Shown: positions 26,028 to 34,955, counted from the stretch's first letter. The stretch is DNA of 64,000 bases from Anaerococcus rubeinfantis (GCF_001487145.1 NZ_LN913016.1:1178001-1242000), one strand, 5' to 3'. Numbers and translations are program-made. Notes: a model not told the origin generated them from the sequence alone.

Positions 26028-26882
26028 TTAATCAATAGGCAAAAATCCAAAACCAAATAATCCTGGCCCTGTATTTGCTCCAAGGCTTGGAGCTATTTGT
26101 GATGCTAAAAATAAGCTCGATTTTTCCTTAAAATCTTTTAATTTTTCTTCCAAAATTTCAGATCCTTTTTTGTAGCCACCATTTGAAATTATCATGTAAT
26201 ATTTGTCAAATTTTCCTAAATATTCATTTGCGATTTTTTCCATTTCTTTTATAACTTTTTTCTCGCCCCTACAGGTTTTAACAATATGATATTTTCCATC
26301 TGTTGGATCACACATAACAATTGGTTTGATATTTAAAAGTTCTCCAACTTTTCCAAAAGCTTTAGGAACCCTTCCTCCTGCAATTATATATTTAAAGGTA
26401 TCTATAGTGAAAAATATTTTTGATTCTTTTTTCTTCTCTTCTACCATTTCCACTATTTTTTCAAATTCAAATCCTTTTTCAATTAAATTTTTAGCATAAA
26501 TTGCAAGTAAACCTGTTGTAAGGGCAACTGATTGTGAATCAACTACTCTTATATCAAGTCCTTCAAATTCTATTTGTGAACATAAATTGAAAAATCCTGT
26601 GAAATTTTTGGATATGGTAATTATTATTAATTTTTCATATCCATCTTTTTTAATTTCATTTAATTTTTCTTCTAACTCGCCTGGAGAGGGAATAGAAGTT
26701 TTGGGTAATTTTTCATTTTTTCTTATCCAATTATAAAATTGTTCTGGCTTTAAATCTATTTGTTCCTTATAAAATTTTCCATCTAAATTTACATAAAATG
26801 GCATCAAATAAATGCCAAATTCCTTAGCTTTTTCTAAATCTATATCTGATCCAGAATCTACTAATACTGCTATTTTTTCCAT
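26028..26882 (-). CDS. DegV family fatty-acid-binding protein (copy 1)
   Basis: DegV/FakB proteins hold a fatty acid for the kinase FakA, feeding exogenous fatty acids into phospholipids. 284 residues. Conserved motifs: VDSGSDIDLEKAKEF at the N-terminus, KTSIPSPGE (about 80-88), ISKNFTGFFN, DSQSVALTTG and IAPSLGANTGPG near the end. It lies 5 bases after the MBL-fold gene. A second DegV gene is at 29857-30723. FakA is not seen here. Confidence 0.9.
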   Translation of the reverse strand: MEKIAVLVDSGSDIDLEKAKEFGIYLMPFYVNLDGKFYKEQIDLKPEQFYNWIRKNEKLPKTSIPSPGELEEKLNEIKKDGYEKLIIITISKNFTGFFNLCSQIEFEGLDIRVVDSQSVALTTGLLAIYAKNLIEKGFEFEKIVEMVEEKKKESKIFFTIDTFKYIIAGGRVPKAFGKVGELLNIKPIVMCDPTDGKYHIVKTCRGEKKVIKEMEKIANEYLGKFDKYYMIISNGGYKKGSEILEEKLKDFKEKSSLFLASQIAPSLGANTGPGLFGFGFLPID

Positions 26883-26887
26883 CTTAT

Positions 26888-27661
26888 CTAATCCTTTATA
26901 TCTACAATAATTTTTTGACCTTTATCTATAATTGGTTTAAATACAGTTTCTTTTAATTTGATTTCTCTCGCAAATTTCAAGCTGATTTTTTCATGATCTC
27001 CGCTGTGGATTGGAAACATTAGTTGAGGCTTTACGGTATCTGCAAAAATTTTCGGACCCTTATAATAATTTTCGCCCAACCTATAATCAACTGGAAAGAA
27101 AGCTATATCTATCGGTTCATTTTTTATTTTTTCTATTTGGTCGATAAAAGCATAATACTCTTTTTTTACACTTTTGTCATCATAATCTTCCCAAGCCCAA
27201 TAATTTAAATCTCCTGCGTGAAAAATTTCTATTCCATCGATATATAAAATTATAGAAATTCCCTCATCAGTTGATCCAAAAGTTTTTATAGAAATTTTTC
27301 TTCCCTTAATATTAATTTCCTTAAATTGATAAGGATCAACAAGATATATATTTTTTGAATTATACAAAGATTTTAATTGGTCCATGCCCAATTTATTTTC
27401 TTTTATATAAATAATATTGTCATCACTTTCCAAATGCCCAATATCACTTGATAAAACATAAGTATAATTTTTCATATTAGGAATTTTTAAAATTTCTGAA
27501 GTGTAGTGGTCAGAATGTCCATGACTTGCAACAAAAATCACATTTTTATCTTCAGGTATATTTAAAACTCCCTTATAATAATCAAATATAATAAAATAAT
27601 CCCCTATTTCAACACTATAGCAGGAATGATAAATATAAGTTATTATAATTTTTTCAATCAT
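26888..27661 (-). CDS. MBL-fold metallohydrolase (UlaG/YtnP-like)
   Basis: 257-residue metallo-beta-lactamase-fold hydrolase. The zinc motif HGHSDH (about 46-51), a metal Asp in HAGDLNYWAWE and a late FPIHSGDH motif are present. The family covers lactonases and L-ascorbate-6-phosphate lactonase-like proteins; the substrate cannot be told. It is divergent from the YbaK gene and forms a two-gene unit with the DegV gene (5-base gap). Confidence 0.78.
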   Translation of the reverse strand: MIEKIIITYIYHSCYSVEIGDYFIIFDYYKGVLNIPEDKNVIFVASHGHSDHYTSEILKIPNMKNYTYVLSSDIGHLESDDNIIYIKENKLGMDQLKSLYNSKNIYLVDPYQFKEINIKGRKISIKTFGSTDEGISIILYIDGIEIFHAGDLNYWAWEDYDDKSVKKEYYAFIDQIEKIKNEPIDIAFFPVDYRLGENYYKGPKIFADTVKPQLMFPIHSGDHEKISLKFAREIKLKETVFKPIIDKGQKIIVDIKD

Positions 27662-27763
27662 TCAAATTCTCCTAATTTCTTCTAAGATAAGTATACCCAA
27701 ATTTGATAAATTCTAATGAATTTTTGTAATTTTCTGGTAATATTAAAAAAGAAAGGAGCTAGT

Positions 27764-28240
27764 ATGGGAAAAATAAAAACAAATGCAATGAGACTTTTAG
27801 AAAATAAAAATATTGATTATGAAGAAATAGAATATGATTTGGGTGGAGAATTTAAATCAGCAGTTGATGCTGGTAAAAAATCTCACGTCGATTTAAATAA
27901 AATGTATAAAACTATAGCAACAATTTCAAAAGATAAGGAAATTATAATTTATTTAGTAAGATCTTATGATTCAATTGATATGAAAAAGGCTGCAAAAGTT
28001 GCAGGCGTTAAAAGCATTTCAATCCTTCCAACCAAAAATTTAAAATCTAAAGTTGGCTATCAAAGAGGAGAAACAACTCCCCTTGCAATGAAAAAAGATT
28101 ATCCAGTTTTTATTGATGATAGTGCAAAAGATCTTGATAAAATGATTGTTTCTGGTGGGAAATGTGGAGTAAGTTTAAAATTAAATCCATTTGATTTGGC
28201 AGAAGCTGTAAATGGAAAATTTGAAAATATAAGACAATGA
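27764..28240 (+). CDS. ybaK: YbaK/EbsC aminoacyl-tRNA deacylase
   Basis: Hydrolyses mischarged Cys-tRNA(Pro), limiting mistranslation. The start is ATG 27764, behind AAAGGAG, giving 158 residues (an upstream in-frame start lacks a ribosome site). Family motifs: the catalytic Lys region KTIATISKDK (about 47-56), KKAAKVAG, and the closing block VIDDSAKDLDKMIVSGGKCG with Gly-rich strand. A following hypothetical gene overlaps it by 4 bases (ATGA), indicating coupling. A PrdX-like role on another amino acid is the main alternative. Confidence 0.9.
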   Translation: MGKIKTNAMRLLENKNIDYEEIEYDLGGEFKSAVDAGKKSHVDLNKMYKTIATISKDKEIIIYLVRSYDSIDMKKAAKVAGVKSISILPTKNLKSKVGYQRGETTPLAMKKDYPVFIDDSAKDLDKMIVSGGKCGVSLKLNPFDLAEAVNGKFENIRQ

Positions 28241-28929
28241 TTGTAAAAGTTTTTAAAAATAATAAATTATACCAATACCAGGCGAAAGATGTTTTTGACC
28301 TTGATAAAAAATTAAAAAATAAGGACTTTTCTAAATTAGAAAAAGCAGATCAAGAAGAAAAAATAATATTAAATTTTAAAAATGATAAAGATAATGAAAC
28401 TTTGAGGCTTTTAGTAATTTTATCTCCTATTTTTATAACAATTTTTGATAATTCTACATCTCTTGAATTTTTTAGGGAAAATTTAGAAAAATCAAATTTT
28501 GAATATGGTCTTTATCCTAATTTTTTTGAAGATTTTTCCAAAGAAAAATATTTTGAATTTTATAAAAATCATGAAAAATTTGAAGATATAATTTTAAATG
28601 AAGATGAAAGCATTGATTTTACTATAAATTTTCTTGAGGATAAATATATTTTAGCCCTTGTTTCATTGATTGAAGTGATTTTTTCTAAATATAATAGGAA
28701 AAATTTGATAAGATATTTTAAAGAAATTCGAAATGATATAGTAATAAATGGTAGAAGATCAATTCTTGCAAATGATATTTATGCCTTTTACTTGTCAAAA
28801 TATTTGGTAAATTGGGCGCTAGACCTTATGAAAATTGCAAGATATAAAGATAAAAATAGATATTTATATATTGATGAAATTTATAAATTAACAAATAATT
28901 TAAAAAGACCAATAAAAAAGATAGTTTAG
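28237..28929 (+). CDS. Hypothetical protein coupled to ybaK
   Basis: 230 residues that I do not recognise. No signal peptide or membrane span. The protein is rich in Lys, Glu, Asp, Phe and Asn; the middle (about 110-190) is mostly helical with Phe-Tyr-Lys clusters such as KYFEFYKNHEKFEDI, and the C-terminus (about 160-220) has LIRYFKEIRNDIVINGRRS and YLSKYLVNWALDLMKIARYKDK. The ATGA overlap with the ybaK stop argues for translational coupling and a real gene. It could be a partner or regulator of the deacylase, but nothing in the sequence says so. Confidence 0.7.
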   Translation: MIVKVFKNNKLYQYQAKDVFDLDKKLKNKDFSKLEKADQEEKIILNFKNDKDNETLRLLVILSPIFITIFDNSTSLEFFRENLEKSNFEYGLYPNFFEDFSKEKYFEFYKNHEKFEDIILNEDESIDFTINFLEDKYILALVSLIEVIFSKYNRKNLIRYFKEIRNDIVINGRRSILANDIYAFYLSKYLVNWALDLMKIARYKDKNRYLYIDEIYKLTNNLKRPIKKIV

Positions 28930-28952
28930 TAAATTCTAAACTATCTTTTTTT
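28914..28952. terminator. Bidirectional terminator
   Basis: AGATAGTTTAG/CTAAACTATCT, an 11-bp perfect stem with A and T tracts on both sides. It contains the stop codon of the hypothetical gene and closes the converging DMT transporter gene. Confidence 0.9.
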
Positions 28953-29849
28953 ATTTTTACCTTTCATTAAAACCAAAGATCCTGTCAAAACTAAAATTAA
29001 ACCTATAAAGAGCCTTATTGTAAAAACTTCGCCCAAAATTATTACCGATAAAATTGATCCAAAAATCGGTATAAATAATTTGAATACTCCAAATTGGTTT
29101 GCACTGTGGTTTTGCAATACAATGGTCCAAATTGTAAATGAAGTTGCTGTAATAAATGCTCCATAAAAAAGCATGATAAAAGCCTTTAAATTTATATAAA
29201 CTGGATTTATAAGTAAAAATTTTCCTAGAATTATTAAAGGCAAGGACCCAAAAAATAAAGCCAATCCATTTAAAACATAAGGATTTGATCCTTTGGAATA
29301 TTTTCTAAGTAAAACTGAAGCAAGGGCATTTATAAAAGTTGATGTGAAAATAAATCCTTCTCCGCTTAATTTAAATCCACTTCCCATTTTTTGATTTGAA
29401 TTTACCAAAACAATTCCTGCTGTTCCAATTATTAAAGCAAGAATTGTGTTTGAAGTAATTTTATCTTCAGGAAGTAAAATAAGTGAGATTATTACAATCA
29501 TAAAGGAATTTGATGCTTGAATGATTGACGATTTTACTCCACTCGTGTTTGATAGACCTATATAATAGAAAAAATATTGCAAAAAAGTTTGAAGTATTGC
29601 AAGAACTATCACCAATTTTAAGTTTACACTTTTAAATGAAATCTTACTTTTGCCAAAAATTTTCGCATAAAAAAACGCCAAAATTCCTGCCATAAAAAAC
29701 CTAATTCCTGCAACATAAACCTTGGCAAAGGTATCGTAAGATTTAACATCCAAAACTACATAAGTAGATTTAATAAGGGGGATTGCACTCCCCCATAAAA
29801 ACATTGCTATTAAAGAAAAAATTACTGCATTTTTTTTATTTTTTAGCAT
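28941..29849 (-). CDS. EamA/DMT-family membrane transporter
   Basis: Small-metabolite exporter of the drug/metabolite superfamily. The start is ATG 29849, behind AGGAG, giving 302 residues. A longer in-frame reading begins inside the preceding gene and has no ribosome site. About ten hydrophobic spans in two EamA halves (first ends near GIVLVNS, second begins near SGEGFIFTSTFINALASVLLRKYS). It lies 7 bases after the DegV gene in the hisS-degV-DMT run. Substrate unknown. Confidence 0.88.
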   Translation of the reverse strand: MLKNKKNAVIFSLIAMFLWGSAIPLIKSTYVVLDVKSYDTFAKVYVAGIRFFMAGILAFFYAKIFGKSKISFKSVNLKLVIVLAILQTFLQYFFYYIGLSNTSGVKSSIIQASNSFMIVIISLILLPEDKITSNTILALIIGTAGIVLVNSNQKMGSGFKLSGEGFIFTSTFINALASVLLRKYSKGSNPYVLNGLALFFGSLPLIILGKFLLINPVYINLKAFIMLFYGAFITATSFTIWTIVLQNHSANQFGVFKLFIPIFGSILSVIILGEVFTIRLFIGLILVLTGSLVLMKGKNKKR

Positions 29850-29856
29850 ATTTCTC

Positions 29857-30723
29857 CTATCTTTTTTCCCCAAAATATGACAAAGAATACATGCCTGGTC
29901 CAACGTGAGATCCAATCAAAGATCCAATTGGAGCAAGGCTTACTCTTGCATTTGGAAATTTTTCTTCAACCATTTCTTTTAATTTTTTTGCATTTTCATC
30001 AAAATATGCATAACCTATAAGAACTTCTTCCGACAAATCTGGGTTCCAATTTTTTTGGAAGTTTTTAAATAAAACTTTTATAGCCCTCTTTGTTCCTCTT
30101 TCAAGTTTTAAAACTTCAAGAGAACCATCATCTGTAATATGAATAACTGGTTTTACTTTCAAAAAATTTCCTATATCAGCACTAGTTTTTGAAATTCTTC
30201 CACCCTTATAAAGATATTTAAGACTTTCAACTCCAAATTGGGAAACCATATATTTTGAATTTTCTTTTATAAAAGAAGCAATTTGGTCTATATCTTTTCC
30301 TTCTTCTTGCATTTTTACAATAATTTGGCACAAAAGTCCAGCGCCTGTTGATGCTTGTTTTGGATTATAAATATATATTTTTCTATCTGGATATTTTTTC
30401 TCTAAAATTTCTTTTGCTTTTTGAGCATTTTCAAAAGTCCCTGACAAGGAATCGCTTAGACCTATATAAAAAATATCTTGGCCATCTTTTAAAACTTCTT
30501 CAAAATATTTTTCAAATGAAGCTAAATTTACTTGGCTTGTTGATACATTTTTGTCATCTAGCATAAATTCATAATATTTATTTAGGTTTTCCAAATCTGT
30601 GCCTATGATTTCATAGACCTCATCTTCCATATTTGATTGCATGGGAACTATGATTATGTTTGAAGATTTTATAAAATCAACATTCATATCACTAGAACCA
30701 TCTGTAATTATTCTAAATGTCAT
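29857..30723 (-). CDS. DegV family fatty-acid-binding protein (copy 2)
   Basis: 288 residues, DegV fold as in copy 1 at 26028 but only distantly similar. Conserved motifs: TDGSSDMNVDFIK at the start, STSQVNLASFEKYFEE (the TSxP region reads TSQV), GLSDSLSGTFENA and the closing GSLIGSHVGPGMYSLSY. FakB-type lipid carriage is the likely role. It is 8 bases downstream of hisS, an association that may be only transcriptional. Confidence 0.88.
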   Translation of the reverse strand: MTFRIITDGSSDMNVDFIKSSNIIIVPMQSNMEDEVYEIIGTDLENLNKYYEFMLDDKNVSTSQVNLASFEKYFEEVLKDGQDIFYIGLSDSLSGTFENAQKAKEILEKKYPDRKIYIYNPKQASTGAGLLCQIIVKMQEEGKDIDQIASFIKENSKYMVSQFGVESLKYLYKGGRISKTSADIGNFLKVKPVIHITDDGSLEVLKLERGTKRAIKVLFKNFQKNWNPDLSEEVLIGYAYFDENAKKLKEMVEEKFPNARVSLAPIGSLIGSHVGPGMYSLSYFGEKR

Positions 30724-30731
30724 AACTCTCC

Positions 30732-32030
30732 TTAAATATAAGCGGAAATTTCATCAATTTTTACGCTAACTTGTTTTCCATCTTCCATATTTTTTACAGA
30801 AACCATTTTATTGTCAAATTCTTCTTGACCAATAATTAAAACTTTTTTTACACCAATTTTATTAGCATAATTAATTTTTTTCTTAAACTTTCCATCTTCA
30901 AGATATATATCAACTTTATAACCTTGATTTTTCAAATTATTTGCTATTTCAATAGCATAGAAATTTAATTTTTCATCCATTGGAATAACTAAACAATCTG
31001 TAAATTTCTTCCTATATTTTTCAACAAGACCAAGCTCTTGAAATTGATAAAATAGTCTTGTAAGACCAATAGAAAGACCAACTCCTGGTAGATTTTGCTT
31101 TGAGAAATTTCCAGCAAGATTTTCATATCTTCCACCAGAACACACACTTCCTATAGATTCATAACCATCCAAAAATGTTTCATAAACTGTAGAAGTATAA
31201 TAATCAAGACCACGAGTAATCGACAAATCAATCATAATTGATTTATCATCAATTCCAAATTTAATCATATAATCATAAACTTCTCTTAGTTCCTTCAAAC
31301 CAATTTTATAATTTTCATTTAAGTCTAAAGATTCAAGATAAGTCAAAAGTTCTTTGTTTTCTCTCTTATTATTGATAAGATCCATCAATTTATCTGCTTT
31401 TTCTTCTCCACAAATCTCTACCAAAAGTTTTTTTGTATTTTCATCTCCGATTTTTGCTTTTTTATCAATTGTTCTTAAAACTTCTTCCTTATCAGAAATT
31501 TCAATTGATTCAAAAAATCCATTCAATAATTTTCTGTTGTTAATGTGAAATTTAATTCCATCAAAATCTAGCTTTTGAAAAATATCATAAATTACCTTTG
31601 GTAATAAAGCATCATTGTGGATTGAAAGAGAATTATTTCCAATAATATCAATATCACATTGGTAAAATTCCTTGTATCTTCCCTTTTGATTTCTTTCACC
31701 CCTATAAACTTTGGCGATTTGATATCTTTTAAAAGGAAAATTCAAATCAGAAAAATGTTCTGATACATATCTTGCAAGAGGAACTGTCAAATCAAATCTC
31801 AAAGACATATCTTTTTTTGAAGAATCAATGCCAAAAATTTGTTTTTCAGTTTCTCCGCCGCCTTTGGCAAATAAAATATCATTTTTTTCAATAGCTGGCG
31901 TATCTATAGGCAAAAATTGATAAGACAAAAAAGTCTCTTCAATAATTTTTTTTATATAATCAAAAACTAGTTGGTCATCTGGTAAAAGTTCCATTACGCC
32001 TGCAATTGTTTGTGGTTTTACTATATTCAT
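30732..32030 (-). CDS. hisS: Histidine-tRNA ligase
   Basis: Charges tRNA-His. 432 residues, class II synthetase. Motif 2 region YRGERNQKGRYKEFYQCDIDIIG, the histidine-binding LDYYTSTVYE and GGRYENLAGNF, and a C-terminal anticodon-binding domain (from about residue 325) with VDIYLEDGKFKKKINYANKIG. The presence of the anticodon domain favours HisS over HisZ. No T-box leader is visible. The upstream gene ends 13 bases before its ATG. Confidence 0.95.
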   Translation of the reverse strand: MNIVKPQTIAGVMELLPDDQLVFDYIKKIIEETFLSYQFLPIDTPAIEKNDILFAKGGGETEKQIFGIDSSKKDMSLRFDLTVPLARYVSEHFSDLNFPFKRYQIAKVYRGERNQKGRYKEFYQCDIDIIGNNSLSIHNDALLPKVIYDIFQKLDFDGIKFHINNRKLLNGFFESIEISDKEEVLRTIDKKAKIGDENTKKLLVEICGEEKADKLMDLINNKRENKELLTYLESLDLNENYKIGLKELREVYDYMIKFGIDDKSIMIDLSITRGLDYYTSTVYETFLDGYESIGSVCSGGRYENLAGNFSKQNLPGVGLSIGLTRLFYQFQELGLVEKYRKKFTDCLVIPMDEKLNFYAIEIANNLKNQGYKVDIYLEDGKFKKKINYANKIGVKKVLIIGQEEFDNKMVSVKNMEDGKQVSVKIDEISAYI

Positions 32031-32043
32031 TCTAATCTCCTAA

Positions 32044-32721
32044 TCATATCCATATAAAAGATCCAGTATCTACTAAATTAGTATCTGGATATAATAAATT
32101 TAAATTTTCTTTATCTACTATATTTTTAATTATATCATATGAATTTAATCTTTCTATATTTCCATTAAATAATAAGGTTTTCTCTCCAATTTTTCCAAAA
32201 CATCCACCTAAAAATCCTTTTTCAAAACCATCAAGAGGAATTTTTTCTTCCTTTAATAAAGTTATGGGAAGAATATTTTTTAAATTTTTAAAAATTCCCA
32301 TATCAGAAGTCAAAAGATTTTCATTAAAAACAAGCATTGAACATCTTGTATAACCTTGTTTTACAAATAAGTGTTCGATATTTTTTTCTTTAAAATATAA
32401 TTTTATATGTTTTTCTGTAAAATCATTATGAATATAAAAATTTTTAAATTTTACAATATTATAGAGGGCATCGTGAGGATATTTTTCAAAAACCTCTTCT
32501 CCTATTATTACATTTATATTTTTCAGATTTTTTTTGTAATAATCATAGACATTTTTGTCGACAATTAAATTTTTCTCATCTAATTTAAAAATTGATAAAT
32601 CAGGATGATCTGAAATTCTTTTGTCGAGATTTGGATTGTCGATTGTTTTTAAATATTTTATATTTTTAAAATCTAAAAAATCTGTAAATTCTTTTTTAGA
32701 TTTGTGGCTAATAATTAACAT
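32044..32721 (-). CDS. DUF6873-like protein (GME-fold family)
   Basis: The start is ATG 32721, behind AAGGAGG (an in-frame TTG 24 bases upstream has no ribosome site), giving 225 residues. The segment HPDLSIFKLDEKNLIVDKNVYDYY and the Gly-rich GGCFGKIGEKTLLFNG suggest, from memory, a clostridial DUF6873 family with a guanidino-modifying-enzyme fold. Cys at VKQGYTRCSMLV and GGCFGK are possible catalytic residues, unproven. Function unknown. It is the first gene of the hisS run, directly after the tRNA terminator, and no promoter is evident in the short space between. Confidence 0.65.
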   Translation of the reverse strand: MLIISHKSKKEFTDFLDFKNIKYLKTIDNPNLDKRISDHPDLSIFKLDEKNLIVDKNVYDYYKKNLKNINVIIGEEVFEKYPHDALYNIVKFKNFYIHNDFTEKHIKLYFKEKNIEHLFVKQGYTRCSMLVFNENLLTSDMGIFKNLKNILPITLLKEEKIPLDGFEKGFLGGCFGKIGEKTLLFNGNIERLNSYDIIKNIVDKENLNLLYPDTNLVDTGSFIWI

Positions 32722-32743
32722 AATCCTCCTTAAATTTAGGTAC

Positions 32744-32765
32744 AAAAAAAGTCCTCAAAGAGGAC
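32744..32765 (-). terminator. Intrinsic terminator after the tRNA cluster
   Basis: Minus strand: GTCCTC TTT GAGGAC followed by U7. It lies 5 bases past tRNA-Cys and just before the DUF6873/hisS operon. Confidence 0.88.
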
Positions 32766-32770
32766 AAATT

Positions 32771-32844
32771 TGGAGGCGCCACCCAGATTTGAACTGGGGA
32801 TAAAGGTGTTGCAGACCTCTGCCTTACCACTTGGCTATGGCGCC
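32771..32844 (-). tRNA. tRNA-Cys (GCA)
   Basis: 74 bases including an encoded CCA. Acceptor stem GGCGCCA/TGGCGCC, anticodon loop with GCA, T arm GTTCAAATC. The last gene of a three-tRNA transcript. Confidence 0.96.
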
Positions 32845-32847
32845 ATA

Positions 32848-32922
32848 TGGAGCGGAAGACGGGATTCGAACCCGCGACCCTCGCCTTGGCAAGGCGATAC
32901 TCTACCACTGAGCCACTTCCGC
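32848..32922 (-). tRNA. tRNA-Gly (GCC)
   Basis: 75 bases including CCA. Acceptor stem GCGGAAG/CTTCCGC, anticodon stem-loop CGCCTTGCCAAGGCG, T loop GTTCGAATC. Confidence 0.96.
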
Positions 32923-32928
32923 ACTTTC

Positions 32929-33004
32929 TGGTGCCCAGAGGCGGAATCGAACCACCGACACGGGGATTTTCAGTCCCCTGCTCTACCGACTGAGCTATCT
33001 GGGC
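32929..33004 (-). tRNA. tRNA-Phe (GAA)
   Basis: 76 bases including CCA. Acceptor stem GCCCAGA/TCTGGGC, anticodon stem-loop GGGGACTGAAAATCCCC, T loop GTTCGATTC. First gene of the cluster. Confidence 0.96.
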
Positions 33005-33019
33005 AAACACTACTTTTAT

Positions 33020-33048
33020 AGTATAAGATAATTTCCATTTCTTGTCAA
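33020..33048 (-). promoter_or_regulatory. Sigma-A promoter of the tRNA cluster
   Basis: Minus strand TTGACA (33043-33048), 17 bases, TATACT (33020-33025). It places the start about 8 bases before tRNA-Phe, as expected for a stable RNA operon. Confidence 0.85.
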
Positions 33049-33152
33049 ATATTTTTAAAAAATTTTAACAAAAATTTAATTTATTATTTCTAAAAGATTG
33101 CAAAATAAATTATACTATTTAAATTTATTTTAGCAAATCAAATAAAAATTTC

Positions 33153-33224
33153 AAAAAAAAGAGCCTTGCAAAAATTCTAGTAAATTTGCAAAACTCTGGT
33201 CATAAGGTTGCGAAATTTCTTATC
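33153..33224 (-). ncRNA. Candidate small RNA ending in an orphan terminator
   Basis: Minus strand: a 13-bp stem with two G-U pairs (AGAGTTTTGCAAA with TTTTGCAAGGCTCT) is followed by U8 at 33153-33160, a good intrinsic terminator. No minus-strand gene precedes it; the next gene upstream is on the plus strand. A weak promoter (TTTACA, 19 bases, TATATA at about 33231-33236) would give a transcript of about 70 bases. This lies inside an otherwise gene-free stretch, 33049-33325. No known family is recognised; a relic of a lost gene is the alternative. Confidence 0.35.
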
Positions 33225-33325
33225 CCTTATTTATATACCCTGGCTAAAATTTATCTTGTAAAATGTTAGTAAAATTTATTTTTAAATTTTTGGGTATAAA
33301 TTTAATAGAGAAATTAGGAGGTATT

Positions 33326-33706
33326 ATGAGATTTAAATCAATTCACACATGCATATACACAGATAACGACAAAGAAAGTATAAAATTTTATGAAGATGCA
33401 TTAAATATGCATATAACAAGAAGAAAAGATTACGATGAAGATGAATTTTCTTTAATTTATATGGCGACAGAAGATGGCGCTTATGAACTTGAATTAACAT
33501 TCAACCATGATGGTAGAAAATATGAACACGGATCTTATTATGGACATATGGCCTTTAAAACAAAAGAATTTGAAAAAGCCTATGAACTTCACAAAAAAAT
33601 GGGCATAGTTAGCCAAGAAATTGGTGGTTTATCAGATGAGTCTGATAAGTTTTATTTTATAAAAGATCCTCAAGGTTTTTCTATTGAAATAATTGAAGAA
33701 AAATAA
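33326..33706 (+). CDS. Glyoxalase I-like VOC protein
   Basis: The start is ATG 33326, behind AGGAGG, giving 126 residues. Vicinal-oxygen-chelate fold with all four metal-ligand positions of lactoylglutathione lyase: H7, E56, H74 and E121. DPQGFSIEII is the typical closing strand. It probably isomerises a methylglyoxal-thiol adduct, but this lineage is not known to make glutathione, so another thiol or substrate is possible. It stands alone, with a terminator downstream. Confidence 0.88.
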   Translation: MRFKSIHTCIYTDNDKESIKFYEDALNMHITRRKDYDEDEFSLIYMATEDGAYELELTFNHDGRKYEHGSYYGHMAFKTKEFEKAYELHKKMGIVSQEIGGLSDESDKFYFIKDPQGFSIEIIEEK

Positions 33707-33720
33707 TAAAAGCTGATAAA

Positions 33721-33748
33721 AAAAAGCGGACCTTTTTCGGTCCGTTTT
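33721..33748. terminator. Bidirectional terminator
   Basis: CGGACC TTTTTC GGTCCG with flanking A and T tracts, between the VOC gene and the converging rlmH gene. Confidence 0.9.
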
Positions 33749-34229
33749 ATTTGTGATAGGGTTCATTATTTATAATTTTGTAGGCCCTATAAATTTGTTC
33801 TATTAAAATTAATCTCATTAATTTATGAGGAAAAGTCATTTTTGAAAATGATAATTTATAATCTGCCTTATCACTTATTTTTTTTGATAAACCATTTGAT
33901 CCTCCAATTACAAAAACCAAATCTTTTCCCATCCCATAGGTCATTTGGTCTTTTATTAATTTAGAAAATCTTTCCGATGATAGGCTTTTTCCTTCAATTT
34001 CTAAGCTTATAACATAGGAATTTTCTTTTATCTTTTTTAAGATTCTATCAGCTTCTCTTTCTTTTACAATTTCTAATTCTTTTTCTGATAAATTTTCTGG
34101 AGCTTTTTCATCATTTACTTCAAATATTTTTAACTTCACATAGGGCTTTAGTCTTTTTTCATACTCACTTATGGCATCCTTAAAGTATTTTTCTTTTATT
34201 TTTCCTACACTTACTATTGAAATATTCAT
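33747..34229 (-). CDS. rlmH: 23S rRNA (pseudouridine1915-N3)-methyltransferase RlmH
   Basis: SPOUT-class methyltransferase acting on assembled 70S ribosomes. 160 residues, the family's normal size. The knot motif [11 protein letters not shown] (about 104-114), the [25 protein letters not shown] block and the C-terminal PYHK are all diagnostic. It overlaps trmB by 4 bases. Confidence 0.96.
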   Translation of the reverse strand: MNISIVSVGKIKEKYFKDAISEYEKRLKPYVKLKIFEVNDEKAPENLSEKELEIVKEREADRILKKIKENSYVISLEIEGKSLSSERFSKLIKDQMTYGMGKDLVFVIGGSNGLSKKISDKADYKLSFSKMTFPHKLMRLILIEQIYRAYKIINNEPYHK

Positions 34230-34858
34230 TTATTAAATCTCGCTTTTATATAATAGATTGGCATTTTTTTGTTTCTAAATTTTCTTTCATATTCACTTAT
34301 ATACTTGCTTTTTTCTTCTGATAAATTTTCATTTATTTCAATTATATCCATAGAAAAATCTTCAAAATATTTGCAAGATGCCTCATATAACTCTTTGTTA
34401 TCTGTTTTAAGCTCCAAAATTGCCTTATCTTTTATTATATTTTTGTACCTATTCAAAAATCTTTCGTGGCTTAGTCTTCTTTTGTGATGGCGTCTTTTTG
34501 GCCATGGGGTTGAAAAATTTAAATAAATTCTTGAAATTTCTTCATTTTCAAAAATTTCTTCCAAATTTTCAGCATCTGCTATAAGGCCTCTTACATTTTT
34601 AAGCTCATTTTCTTTCATTTTTCTACTGCAAACTACAAAGGCATTGGTATTTACTTCAAGTCCTATAAAATTTTTATCTTTTTTATCCTTTGCAATTTCA
34701 ATTAAAAAATCTCCCCTGCCAGACCCAATTTCTAAATATATATCATTATCATTTCCAAAAATTTCTTTCCATTTCTCCTTGTTTTCTTTTCCACCAAAAA
34801 ATATTTGAGGGTTTTCTTTCATTTCTGGAATTGCATTTTCTTTAAATCTTAATCTCAT
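34226..34858 (-). CDS. trmB: tRNA (guanine46-N7)-methyltransferase TrmB
   Basis: Methylates G46 in the tRNA variable loop. 210 residues. SAM loop [24 protein letters not shown], and the catalytic region [19 protein letters not shown], where the family has DPWPKxRHxKRR; Ser-Thr replaces the Asp before Pro-Trp here. Forms a two-gene unit with rlmH (4-base overlap). Confidence 0.95.
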   Translation of the reverse strand: MRLRFKENAIPEMKENPQIFFGGKENKEKWKEIFGNDNDIYLEIGSGRGDFLIEIAKDKKDKNFIGLEVNTNAFVVCSRKMKENELKNVRGLIADAENLEEIFENEEISRIYLNFSTPWPKRRHHKRRLSHERFLNRYKNIIKDKAILELKTDNKELYEASCKYFEDFSMDIIEINENLSEEKSKYISEYERKFRNKKMPIYYIKARFNK

Positions 34859-34910
34859 TTTTCATCCTTTCTATTAAGTAATAGTTTACAAAATATTTTG
34901 GATAAAAACA

Positions 34911-34943
34911 AGAAAAACCCAAAATCCTATAATGGATTTTGGG
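34911..34943 (-). terminator. Intrinsic terminator after the phosphoesterase gene
   Basis: Minus strand CCCAAAATCC ATTATA GGATTTTGGG, a 10-bp perfect stem followed by U5. Confidence 0.92.
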
Positions 34944-34955
34944 CTTTAGAAAAAA

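Noticed and set aside
30732-32030. T-box leader before hisS
   Set aside because: Only 13 bases separate hisS from the preceding gene, and no T-box sequence (TGGNACCGCG-type) is present.
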